Shown: positions 55,201-64,000 of the stretch, in pieces | Numbering within the stretch: position 1 is the first letter of the stretch | Layout: each line of letters starts with the position of its first letter | DNA from: Hyalella azteca | Taxonomy: Eukaryota > Arthropoda > Malacostraca > Amphipoda > Hyalellidae | Assembly: GCF_000764305.2 (NCBI RefSeq) | Contig: NW_025934876.1 | Span: 372,001-436,000 of the forward strand | Direction of reading: 5' to 3' | Length of the DNA stretch: 64,000 bases | The notes under the pieces: generated by a model | Database searches by the model: none | Seen by the model: only the letters and a program-made list of their open reading frames with translations | Told to the model about the DNA's origin: nothing | Translations under genes and position numbers: made by a program

Positions 55201-55590
55201 ACAGTTTTTTTTATAGTTTTTCATTTCTCGATGTGTCCTTAATGTGTCGGAATATACCGCGTTTACCCTACAGTTTCTTATAAAATATTATAAAATTGGT
55301 GCATACTTCATTATAGCATCATTGCTTCCTGGCCCTGCTCTCTTCTTTGCATAGAATTTCATGCAGTCCCAGCACCGGCGCAGTTCTATGACAGTCCGCT
55401 GAGTTACAGTGCTGGGATGATCATTGTAGATTTCAGTTATGTTTTGCCATGCTTTTTTCTTGGCTTGTACAGAAACTCCTTTTCTTCGTCCAGTATTGAT
55501 AACCGAAGAATTTAGTCGTACAAGTTCTTGAAGCAATATTTTTTCATTGCTTGTAAACCACTTTTTCTTCTTTACGTGCAATTTATCCAT
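49252..55590 (-). CDS. Myb/SANT-like DNA-binding domain protein, 4 exons
   Basis: The exons in transcript order are 55590-55307, 51000-50846, 50337-50239 and 49703-49252. Phases are 2, 1 and 1 and the total of 990 nt gives 329 residues plus TGA. Residues about 8-90 (KKWFTSNEKILLQELV, KKKAWQNITEIYN, ELRRCWDCMKFYAKK) match the Myb/SANT-like domain found in zeste- and apontic/FSBP-type regulators. The middle is Ser/Thr/Asp-rich and probably disordered. The last ~75 residues (LIRDLQRENESLRHKV, EEHEARITALRQDAAL) form a charged coiled coil, as in many such proteins. Each donor is GT and each acceptor AG: AA|GTATGC, ATG|GTTAGT and ACG|GTAATG. It probably binds DNA as an oligomer in the nucleus. It could be a host regulator or a transposon-derived gene. 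The middle exons rest on frame fit alone. Confidence 0.8.
50359..50570. repeat. 51-bp array near Myb/SANT exon 3 acceptor
   Basis: Four copies of a unit with ATGAGAACAATCTTATTATT and AGATCATGACAATTTCATG begin about 22 bases from the exon 3 acceptor (50338). Starts are at 50359, 50423, 50474 and 50525. Confidence 0.95.
51240..51526. mobile_element. piggyBac-type MITE with 40-bp perfect inverted ends
   Basis: Element 51244-51522 (279 bp) has ends ACACGAGTGGTTAATGACCA and onward, identical in inverted form over 40 bases. Both sides carry TTAA (51240-51243 and 51523-51526), the piggyBac target. No coding capacity. The perfect arms suggest recent insertion or gene conversion. It lies in intron 1 of the Myb/SANT gene. 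Confidence 0.8.
52084..53400. repeat. large 21-bp minisatellite in Myb/SANT intron 1
   Basis: The unit GGCTTGACAACTTCGGCATAA repeats about 26 times to 52640, then continues as diverged GAGGCTAGAGAACTTCG-type copies to about 53400. Because 21 is a multiple of three and the unit lacks stops, a 204-codon frame stays open on the minus strand (seven-residue VVKPYAE repeats) and a 136-codon frame on the plus strand. Neither has splice sites, and I treat both as noncoding. Confidence 0.9.
53796..53835. other. 16-bp perfect hairpin
   Basis: CCAGCTCCATCATCAC, an 8-base loop, and GTGATGATGGAGCTGG. It lies within Myb/SANT intron 1, in sequence otherwise lacking features from 53400 to 54600. Confidence 0.9.
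54610..54690 (-). repeat. fragment of the SINE-like repeat, divergent subfamily
   Basis: GAATAGAGAATAGAAGTGTT and CACTGAAGAAATAGGCCCATG (the latter minus its last base is 20 long) are the reverse complement of the tail half of the copy at 18377-18510. Confidence 0.6.
54861..55270. mobile_element. MITE with 24-bp perfect inverted ends and TA duplication
   Basis: Element 54863-55268 (406 bp) starts GGGTAAACGCGGTATATTCC and carries an exact inverted copy of its first 24 bases at the other end. TA flanks both sides, as in Tc1/mariner/pogo elements. No transposase is present. Its right end is about 36 bases from the exon 1 donor of the Myb/SANT gene (55306). Confidence 0.8.
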
Positions 55591-56508
55591 ATTTTAAACA
55601 TGTAAACAAGAATTAAACAAAAACTCACAGATGGAGAGTAGCTGAAACTTGTAAATATTGCCTCCTGTTCCAGAATTAATATGAACGACGGATTGGCAGT
55701 TAATTGTCCGCATTTTAGGTTCGTGTTAAAATATTTCGTATTAAATTTAATAATATATGTATAGGAATTCAACAATCTTGCTCTGTAAAACGCGAAAAAT
55801 ATTTTGAATAGATATATATGTTTTACGACTATCGGAATACATTTTCACATAGTCTGATACATTTACCGAGGCGAATAAGATTATTTCATCACTGCATTGA
55901 GACTTGTTAATTAGGCATAAAGAGCTCGAATTTTTTCAATAGAATATCAGGCAGATTGTTGTTCAAAGTTTCATTCTATATACTGATACGTGTCGAGTTT
56001 CTTAGATCACAGATAATAAGTTATTTTCGGTTCACAATACAACTTAAGAATTAACCTTATAGGTGCAATGTGCCAGTTTGGTAACCAAAACTATTCCAGT
56101 TTCATACTTCCAGTATAAAGGAGTATAGCCCCTTTTTGATCATGACCTAAAAAACCTTTGGAAACGAAGTTCAATCAGTTTGTCAAGGAATAGAAGTCTA
56201 TAAAATGCTGACTCATGAATTATTGACACCTAAGATAGCCCAGTAGTGATGATAACACAATGCAGTGGCAGTTTGAGTTAAGGCCTAAACTGTGGCAATG
56301 CTCTGTCCATTATCCAATGAAGAGAGAAAGCGACGACATAAAAAAAACTTTTGTGTAATACTGAAGCTCGGCATTGCATCGTTTCTGCATCGTAAGCTCA
56401 AACCATGAATAGATTTTACAGCTGTCGAATATAAGATGATCAATGAGATTCGGATAGTAATGAAAAGACCAGGTGCAGCACAGGCCGGTGTACACATGAG
56501 GCAGCGTC
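55591..56508. other. intergenic, between two divergent genes
   Basis: This ~0.9-kb space separates the Myb/SANT start (minus) from the BRICHOS-like gene promoter (plus). No repeat or exon is seen. It must hold the Myb/SANT promoter, but no TATA box or initiator is distinct. Confidence 0.5.
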
Positions 56509-56568
56509 TATAAAACGACTACGGCAGAACTTCCAGCCACACTCATTCGGTGCAGGCAAGATACCCAG
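56509..56568 (+). promoter_or_regulatory. TATA promoter and noncoding exon 1 of the BRICHOS-like gene
   Basis: TATAAAA lies at 56509-56515 and an initiator-like TCATTC at 56543-56548, a spacing of roughly 30-36 bases. Transcription probably starts near 56540. A short untranslated exon then ends at CCCAG|GTAAGAA (56568/56569), joining an acceptor at 56970 (TCCTTGCAG). The strong TATA box fits an inducible or tissue-specific secreted protein. The exact start site is inferred. Confidence 0.75.
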
Positions 56569-56982
56569 GTAAGAACCGTCCCAGCTCCCTGCTCGAGATT
56601 TTAGTAGTCCAGTCACTCAGTAACGTAAATTCATTAATTAAATGAAAGAACGATACCACCTGACTTCATGGTAAAAAATGAGATAACATATTTGCGATGA
56701 CATGGAATATGGATAGTAATTAAAAAAAACATATATTTCAATATTTGATAAGATGGAAAGTATAGCGTTGGGAACTAAAATTTCTGTTCGCGTGTCTTGA
56801 TCGTCCGAAAACATAGTTTATTTTCATAGGTGAGAATGTTATATTATCTCTATGGGTCATTAAATTGGGTAAAATGCTAGGTAAATTATAAAGCATGGAA
56901 ATTTTTGGACATTGAATGGCAGTCGTCTCAGCCCCGATATGTATGAGTGACAACTATCATTTCCTTGCAGCGAGTCGCAGTC

Positions 56983-58661
56983 ATGTTTCGTGTTTTCATC
57001 ATCGCTGCCTTGGTCGCTGCAGCCTCGGCTGCTGGCAAATGCAAGGTGAGCCATTAGAATATATGTTCAGACTTGAAATGCCTAGCACCATATCGAACCC
57101 GGTAGAAGTCTAGTAGCTATTTCAAACTATCGTCAGTCATGAAAAGGTCCGGTCAAATGACACGATTTTAGATCTTCTATGAACAAGGCACGAAAAGGAA
57201 AAGAATCGGCGACAGGCCACATCAGGCCTCCACTTCAGCGCCGAGATCACTATCATACTATGTTATGTTAAATTATTAGTTATGGCTGTTCCACTTCAAC
57301 AATTATATAGGCAATCAAAAGACTGTATTTTTTGGATGTAAAGGATTTTTGAACGAAATTTGTTACATAATTTTGAATTATCAAATTAGAATAAATATTG
57401 CAGAAAACCCTCATTCGAGAAGTTAAAATTGTTTCCAGAGCGACAATTTTAAATTTTTACGGTTTTCAGGGCCACATGAACTGACGAAACATTATTCCAA
57501 ATTATCTTTTAAAAAGTTCAGCAAATTAAATTTCAAGGTTGAATGCTATAGGAACATTAAGGTCGTTTCATAGTTGCAGCAGGTCTAAGGAATTTTTCGG
57601 TGTGTCTATCATCTACCATTACCAACGTATTGTTCAACATGACATAAAGGCTGGATTTAACTGCGCAGGATCTGAAGGTGACACTCGGCTTGCCCGGGTC
57701 TGATGCCAACACGACCATCAACTATTCCGTCTGCCCCGAGGCGAACGTCATCACCTCTCAGGTGGTCGGCAACGAATACTTCCAGGGCGCGACCTCGTAC
57801 GAGGACTACGATACGGTGAGTACCTCGTATCGGTCTCGCTTGCCAGCAATCAAAGGCCTAGGAAAATCCAAAGTCCATTTATTTGGTGTATGGAGCCAAA
57901 TCTAGATATTTAAAGCTATTAAGTTATCTAGTCCTACACATTTAAGTAAGTCTGACATATCATGGATGTTTACAGTCATTTTGCAGACATGAAAAATATA
58001 TCTGAAAATGTAGCCTATATGATACAACAAATATTTGTTTTTCATTCATCTCCAAATACAAACAACAATTCCAAACAATATCCAGGGTGTGGATTTGAAA
58101 ATTTAATTTCTTGCTTACTAAACTTAGTTTGGGCTTGGTATTTCGTATGGGAAATTCAGAAACCACCATGACTAACACGTAAACCTTAAGACAATAAAAT
58201 CGCAGCTTCATTTGCACTCACATCCCGCCTGTGAAGGCAAATAACCTCATCGCCTGCATCCTCAGGGTTACGGTGCGACCCGTGACGCTGAGAAGGAGGA
58301 GTGTTTGGTGCAGAAGCTGACTGTGTCGTCCCTGAAGGAACAAGCTGCTGAATTAGCAAAGCAGTCCAAGCAGAATGTCAAGACAACCGGTAATGTCAGC
58401 CTCATCAAGGTCCCCGAGGATGAGCCCGAGTCTGAATTCGGCAAACGCATTGCCAATTTCTGCGGCAACTACCCAGTCTACAAAGTTGGTACTGACAACG
58501 AAGAGACACGCGTGGCTCCTTTCGAACAGGAGAACAGGCAAGTCACTTACACCTTCACCAAGTGCTTCATCCTGAGGTGCTTCTTTTACTACACTTGCTA
58601 TACTACCACCCTCACCATCCCCACTGGTACAACCGTCACCTTCTTCTGGTTCTTCGGATAA
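56983..58661 (+). CDS. secreted BRICHOS-domain-like protein, 3 coding exons
   Basis: The coding exons are 56983-57045, 57669-57815 and 58266-58661, with phase 0 junctions and GT-AG introns, giving 201 residues. Residues 1-16 (MFRVFIIAALVAAASA) form a clear signal peptide. From about 50 to 145 the pattern fits BRICHOS: an acidic YEDYD stretch, Cys83 in EECLVQKL, a helix (SLKEQAAELAKQS), and Cys136 in FGKRIANFCGNYPVYKV. The last resembles the LCGEVPLYY end of the surfactant protein C BRICHOS domain. Cys83 and Cys136 would form the conserved disulphide. The tail (161-201) is hydrophobic and beta-branched, with Cys170, 175 and 181 and a terminal FFWFFG. In this family such a tail is the aggregation-prone client guarded by the domain; in arenicins it is an antimicrobial peptide. 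Here charge is low, so an antimicrobial role is only a guess. An AATAAA follows at 58817. Confidence 0.85.
57146..57272 (+). repeat. SINE-like dispersed repeat, copy 3
   Basis: From AGGTCCGGTCAAATGACACG to TATGTTATGTTA, it is close in sequence to 25201-25325, in the second intron of the BRICHOS-like gene. The few differences from copy 1 suggest a fairly young family. Confidence 0.85.
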
Positions 58662-58816
58662 ACGGCAACGAACTACGTTGTTCTTATGATATCAAATCTT
58701 CATTCTTGTAAATGCCATCACTGTCACGTGGATTGAAGGAATCATAAGACATGAACGGCCTACTCGACGACTTCTCTTATTGCTAATATATCGGTCTCAA
58801 TGATGTCTACACATCC

Positions 58817-58822
58817 AATAAA
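58817..58822 (+). terminator. polyadenylation signal AATAAA
   Basis: AATAAA lies 156 bases past the TAA stop of the BRICHOS-like gene, in the context CCAATAAAATACAGC. It is the only canonical signal close to the stop and sets a short 3' UTR. Confidence 0.8.
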
Positions 58823-61800
58823 ATACAGCACAGACAACAGCATATCATTTCTTCCCGGAATTTCAAGATATATTTATGCCAGTATGCGCACAGCTAAACT
58901 GGCATAAACACAGCTAAAATATGATCAGACAAACTGAAATCGGGAGTACGTATGGGCTGAATCTAAAATTTCATTCATTGACGAACAGGAATTTTTCATG
59001 TTCATTTTTTGGCTGAGCAAACAGATACTATACATAAAACGATCTTCGGATCTTAGTTAGTTAGTCTAATGAGAAACTGAGATGATCCGAAAATTCTACC
59101 TAATTAGTTTCATTTGAAGAGGCTTCAGGCTCTTTCACGAGATCAAAGTATGATGAATGGGCCAGGCGTAGGAAAATCTAAAAACCTGTCTCGCGAAATG
59201 CGGACAGAAAATCGAGTTCATCAATGCTGATGCTGACAGTTATAGTCACGTAGGCTGGCAGGAGTGAAAACTAAGCCCAGGGTTTCGTTCAATAGCGCAC
59301 CGGTTCATGGAAATATTCGCGAAGAGTTCACAAACAATAATAGAATTCTTTTGACGAGCGATCGATCCGAGGACACCTTTCAGGCGGCCAACATCATGTC
59401 AGTATATGTTAATTATAGATTTGTTCTCCGAGTTATGGTAAGGATTGAGGCACTCGATGTTATCATGAGCCACTCATTGATGATGACGATGTTCATCTTA
59501 CACTAACATCTACAACGCTAGCTCAACTCAACATCAAAAAAAGTCCAAATCAAAGGCAAGGCAATGAAAACTGTTGAAATAACTTGCATTTTTCTTCTAT
59601 AAAAACGGAGATCCATAAATGATTGTGAACAATAAAAAATGAAAATAGAGTAAAGAAAATAAAAAATTAAGAAATATCGAAGTTGATATAACTAAATAAT
59701 CTTAAATACTCTTCAAAGAAGGCTTATCATATTCGACTATAGACGAAGGAAGGCGTAAGCGCGACCACATACATTATTCCCTGCAACATTGCACTTCCTA
59801 TAGAAAATCAAAAGATGATACAATTAGCGAACGAAGTATAATGGCTTCCATAAAAATCGAAGCTTAGAAGAAGCACGGCAACACCAGCCGACATTACGCT
59901 TCGACCACACGGGAACAATCCTCCAGGAAAGAATTTTATTCCATTTGTTCAGAAACGATTTGTTTATGGCGCTACATTTAAATAGATTTCGCTGCACAGT
60001 GGACATCTCTCGCACATAATTCAAGGAGTCTTATTTGATAAGGAAGTGTCCGACTTATTATCTATAGTAAAGTGGATATTATCTTCAAAACTATTCAGTC
60101 AGTAACTCAAGGCTTAACGGGAAAATTTTCACATTAAAATTTTTGTTATTACCTGCCGACCTTTTATTTCATTAAGATAATATCAATTCGTCCAAGAGAC
60201 TAGGTTTTTATGCAATTGAACAAAAAATATTACTAACTGAGATTTTTATCTGTTAAAAACGAATTGACGAACATCCGCTGGACTCCTACAATTTCATTAA
60301 GAAGCATGAAGGTGCGCCTCAAAAGCGGCGAGGAATTACGACCTTCCTTCGCTCTAAGGGAGAAAGTTTGCTCGACTAGCAACTTGATAATCATGAGATG
60401 GCGATAAGAACAATTGGTGATGGCAGAGAAAAACTAGTGATAAAACATATGAGCTGTAGTTGAAACCTGGGTGGGGGTAAAATAAACTGTGTAAATGGAC
60501 ACATGTAAGAGAGATCGTCAATCCTTAATATAGTTGTAGGAAATATACATGATATAACATTAGTGATCATAAAACATACAATTACCGGAAACAATACATG
60601 CGGCAATTATTTTCATTACATGACCTATTAAGTTAGGATCAACTCAGCTAGCCGTCCTGTAATCGCTTAAAAATACTTCTAACGCGCAAATATCGTAGCT
60701 TATCTTCAAAGTTTGCTAGCTATTGCTTAGCGAGTGAAGAGGAGCGCGCAGGGATGCTCCGCTCTGCGATCTCTTCCTGCAACTTCCATAAGCAGAAACG
60801 GCGTCTCTCGCTCCACTTAATTAACAGATTTAAAGCCTGGCGAGTTAGAGAGTATAATAAGACACTGAAAGAAGCATCTTAAATACAAAAGAAAATATAG
60901 CAAATTCAACAAATAACGCTTAGCTAAATAGTAACCTACGACGTAAAACCTGCAAATGTAGCGAGGAGGCAAACTAAATAGTCTTCTCAAACACCCAGAA
61001 ATCAAAAGAAGAAATACAGCAATAAGAAGACATAATAATTTGAGACTCTAAAGTGAGCTTCCATATCTCAGGACACAGTAACAAGTGGGATCTTGAAGTG
61101 AGCAAGAAATTCCTCAATCAAGTTTATTTACCTAATAAATGAGACTTCTTCAGGACTTAATTTAAGTCAAGAAAATTAAAGGAATTTATTAAATTGTGAT
61201 GAGAAAATCGGCCAAGTATCAAAAAGTGTATGTAAATTCAAGGATGCTTCCAATGTCATTAAGAGATGGTTTTTCTAAGAGCATTTACAGCACGCCATTT
61301 ACACAGGCACCGTACAGTTCTCGTATTCAGGTTATCTAGGCCAGTGACATGTTTCAAGAAGTTATTTGTATATGTATAAACGTTCTAGTACATTAATTAG
61401 CTTAATAATTGAAAATTGTAAGAAATATCTCTAAACACACATACTCAACCCAAAGCTATTGTCATATACAGAAAAATTACAAAGGTTTAAATATATTTCA
61501 GCAATCAACATTTAATGCAGCAATCGAGAGCGCTTCCTTGCGAGTGGCCGCTTCTAATTATTGGTTACAAAAAGATATAGACATAAAATAGTTTTCAAGG
61601 ATCCTGCATTTGAGATTAAACAAAAAACATGTAAAGCTTGTACAACTATTTAGCGCAATAAACTAAAAACAATAACTTGCATGGCAAGCCAATATGAACT
61701 TTATTTAGTAAAATACGTAGCATTCAATTAGTTAACTCGAATCCTCATTCAGCATCCAGTTAATTCACTAGCTGGTTTTTGGTCACATTCAATCCTTGCG

Positions 61801-63033
61801 GAAGCATTTCCTTCAAAACACGGAACAACGAGGCACGTTTTAGCCTCCAACGCAATTATCCATACTAATGTTAGCTAACACTAACCTAATGATAAAGTTA
61901 TTTTTATAATAAGTTATTCAAAATGCAACTCATTTAACGAAACATTTAAACTGCATAAAAGTTACTCAGGAATAAAATTTCAAAGTTGATGCAAATAATG
62001 ATCACATTATCCTCATATATCACCTGACCATCAAATATCACATAATCATCACGAAAACTGCAAGACGCCAATTCACTTGGAAACGGCCGGATATTCATTT
62101 CAATTTCACCACGAAGAGAGATGGAACAATTCCGAACTTGAAGTCAAAAGTGGTAATAGTTTTCGATAACAAAAATAACCTATCCTTGTGCATTAAAGTC
62201 TCAGGAGATGCAAAAAGTCATACCGGTATATTATTTAATTTCAAAAGACTGACCTAAGAAACGCGACAAAATTTAAATGCTCATAACTTTTCTTCATTTA
62301 ATGCTGCTCTGGCGATGAACACTTAGGTCCGACTGGCAAATTTAAAATTGCCAGGATAAAGTGGACTCTCCGTTCGTAACGAGGGCACTGCTGGAAATTT
62401 TTATTGAGGAGTGATTGTCATCAGGTCCGTGGCCATCGTATAGAACTAAACGCAGGTTCATGCATTTCTATCAGGACTAAGGTGCCGCGCTACAAGTATT
62501 AATGAAATAAATTCAACCCCAGTCATTTTCAGAACAGAATAATTACCATTTAAATGGCGACTTAAATGTATATACAGATCTAACTCAAATAATGGACAAT
62601 TACTCTAGAAAAAAACAGTCAGTGTGCGCAGATAAATTGCAAATTCAACTAGAAAACAAAAAACTAATTCAAGCTCAAAGCACAGATCGCTGTTTAAAGG
62701 AATCTACATGGTAATCCTACCGTGCATTAAAATAATTTATCAATCCGAAGTACAACTTTCAACGGGATAAAATCGAGGAATCGCATCATTGCAGTCCAAT
62801 CGAAATGCTACCAAGTCATCGGAAAAGCACAGTAAGGCAAAATTTCCTTATTTTTGTCCATACGACCACTCCCATTTTCCTCTACTAACTGAAGGTACTT
62901 GTGCAGGTTTTCTACCATCATTATAGTACTACACGCTCCCTAGCTTATGAAATAGCTACCACTTGCCTATAGATAACATCTATCAGTAATGAGAGACAAC
63001 TAGAGAAGACTGGACGCTTAGGCTAAGTTTTCT
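58823..63033. other. gene-free stretch
   Basis: About 4.2 kb of AT-rich sequence without a supported exon, array or transposon end. A short phrase near 61749 (CATTCAGCATCCAGTTAATT) matches 10317-10335. The flanking genes converge here, so 3' UTRs may extend into it. Confidence 0.5.
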
Positions 63034-63800
63034 TCAATCTATTCCGTGCGCAAATATCATGACGAGGCCGGGCTCGAGGAGCATGTCGTCGTTCATGTGA
63101 CGGTTATCACACGCCATCACCACAACTGCTTGCTTGCCGGGCACACGACGACACACGTAGCTTTCGTACTGCCGTCTGTTGATCTGTTGACAGAGAGAAC
63201 AATTAGTGTGTGTAGTGCAGTGAAAAAGTGGACGAATGTGGCTAGCGGCGTCTGTTGATCTGTTGACAGAGAAGAAAATTAGTGTGGGTAGTGCAGAGAA
63301 CAGGTGGAAGAATGTGGCTGGTAGCGTCTGTTGATCTGTTGACAGAAAGGACAGTTAGTGCGCTGTGTAATGCATTGAACAGGTGGACGAATGTGGCTAG
63401 TAGCGTCTGTTGATCTGTTGACAGAAAGGACAGTTAGTGCGCTGTGTAATGCATTGAACAGGTGGACGAATGTGGCTAGTAGCGTCTGTTGATCTGTTGA
63501 CAGAAAGGACAGTTAGTGCGCTGTGTAATGCATTGAACAGGTGGACGAATGTGGCTAGTAGCGTCTGTTGATCTGTTGACAGAAAGGACAGTTAGTGCGC
63601 TGTGTAATGCATTGAACAGGTGGACGAATGTGGCTAGTAGCGTNGTCTCGAGGGTGGAGAGGCCAGGAGGCATCACTCACTTGTCTGGTCTCGAGGGTGG
63701 AGAGGCCAGGAGGCCACCGCCGCTCGTGCGCGTTGTCCATGAGTTGGTCGATGATGTGGGGAGGCGCGCCACTCTCGCTCAGCGAGCGCCGTATCACGGC
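63034..63800 (-). CDS. last two exons of an unrecognised conserved-looking gene (5' part outside)
   Basis: Exon 63800-63681 (40 codons) is bounded by a TTCAAG acceptor and a CAA|GTGAGT donor. Exon 63168-63034 (44 codons plus TGA) follows an ACGGCAG acceptor. Both junctions are phase 0. The first exon reads AVIRRSLSESGAPPHIIDQL onward to PPGLSTLETRQ. The second reads YESYVCRRVPGKQAVVVM, then ACDNRHMNDDM and EPGLVMIFAHGID at the C-terminus. Codon use is GC-rich like the other real exons, and the continuous frame across the junction supports a true gene. No transmembrane segment or catalytic motif is visible. I do not recognise the family. The intron is nearly all tandem repeat. Confidence 0.75.
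63169..63643. repeat. 76-79 bp array filling the intron of the terminal gene
   Basis: The unit begins GTCTGTTGATCTGTTGACAG at 63174, 63250, 63326, 63405, 63484 and 63563. The first copies (76 bp) are diverged and the last four (79 bp) are essentially identical. The array starts about five bases from the acceptor at 63169 and runs to an N at 63644. Confidence 0.95.
63645..63714. repeat. 43-bp duplication of exon edge and donor
   Basis: GTCTCGAGGGTGGAGAGGCC plus AGGAGGC occurs at 63645 (outside the exon) and at 63688 (inside the exon), with the genuine donor between them. The outer copy is cut by the N at 63644, where an assembly join or unresolved base lies. Confidence 0.9.
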
Positions 63801-64000
63801 CTTGAATGATTATCATTGATTAAAATTATTAAATTAATAAAAATTTATTGATTAAGAAAGATACATTTCAGACTCTACAACGAAAACTGAACAACTTTCC
63901 AGGGACTTAATTTGCGATGCCTGCCCGCCTCATTCCTGACCAATCTACATGAGTCTTACAGTTTGCCATAACTTCAGTCGCGGATCGAATTTATTATTCA
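63801..64000. other. intron of the terminal gene, continuing past the window
   Basis: AT-rich sequence upstream of the exon acceptor at 63801. No further exon is seen before the window ends. Confidence 0.5.

Overview
This is an AT-rich eukaryotic window, most likely from an arthropod. Small GT-AG exons sit in long introns, tandem arrays are abundant, and transposon relics are typical of arthropods. A malacostracan crustacean is my best guess, but this is inference: no rRNA, tRNA or mitochondrial sequence is present to settle it. There are no operons, CRISPR arrays or other bacterial features. The base at 63644 is an N.

Layout. Positions 1-25,200 contain no gene I can support. This part holds minisatellites, two copies of an unnamed dispersed repeat with covarying inverted arms (841 and 13,857), a deleted mariner (16,527-17,209), a solo LTR with a target duplication (19,951-20,307) and a decayed copy of a multicopy transposon-like gene (about 23,567-24,363). 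METTL26 lies on the minus strand at 25,424-27,208 (4 exons, 217 aa). A complete 13-exon ALDH9-family aldehyde dehydrogenase (524 aa) occupies 29,733-44,040, also minus. Its introns hold many tandem arrays, a TIR transposon, an inverted-duplicated Penelope-like GIY-YIG fragment and a CR1/jockey-type reverse transcriptase fragment. A nonautonomous hAT element with a perfect 8-bp target duplication lies at 46,227-47,216. A 4-exon Myb/SANT-like DNA-binding protein gene (329 aa, minus) covers 49,252-55,590 and carries two MITEs in its first intron. Divergently from it, a short gene at 56,509-58,822 (plus) encodes a 201-aa secreted protein that I read as a BRICHOS-domain precursor with an aromatic, beta-prone C-terminus. 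The window ends with the last two exons of an unrecognised, conserved-looking minus-strand gene (63,034-63,800), whose intron is almost wholly a 76-79 bp tandem array.

All five gene models were built by hand from splice signals and frame continuity, and every exon set closes in frame. The genes show no shared pathway. The most unusual pattern is that tandem arrays start at, or run across, exon edges. In ALDH9 and the terminal gene several arrays begin a few bases from a splice site, and four repeat units contain copied exon edge plus splice site. In the Myb/SANT gene the array unit includes the stop codon. METTL26 and the BRICHOS gene lack such arrays.
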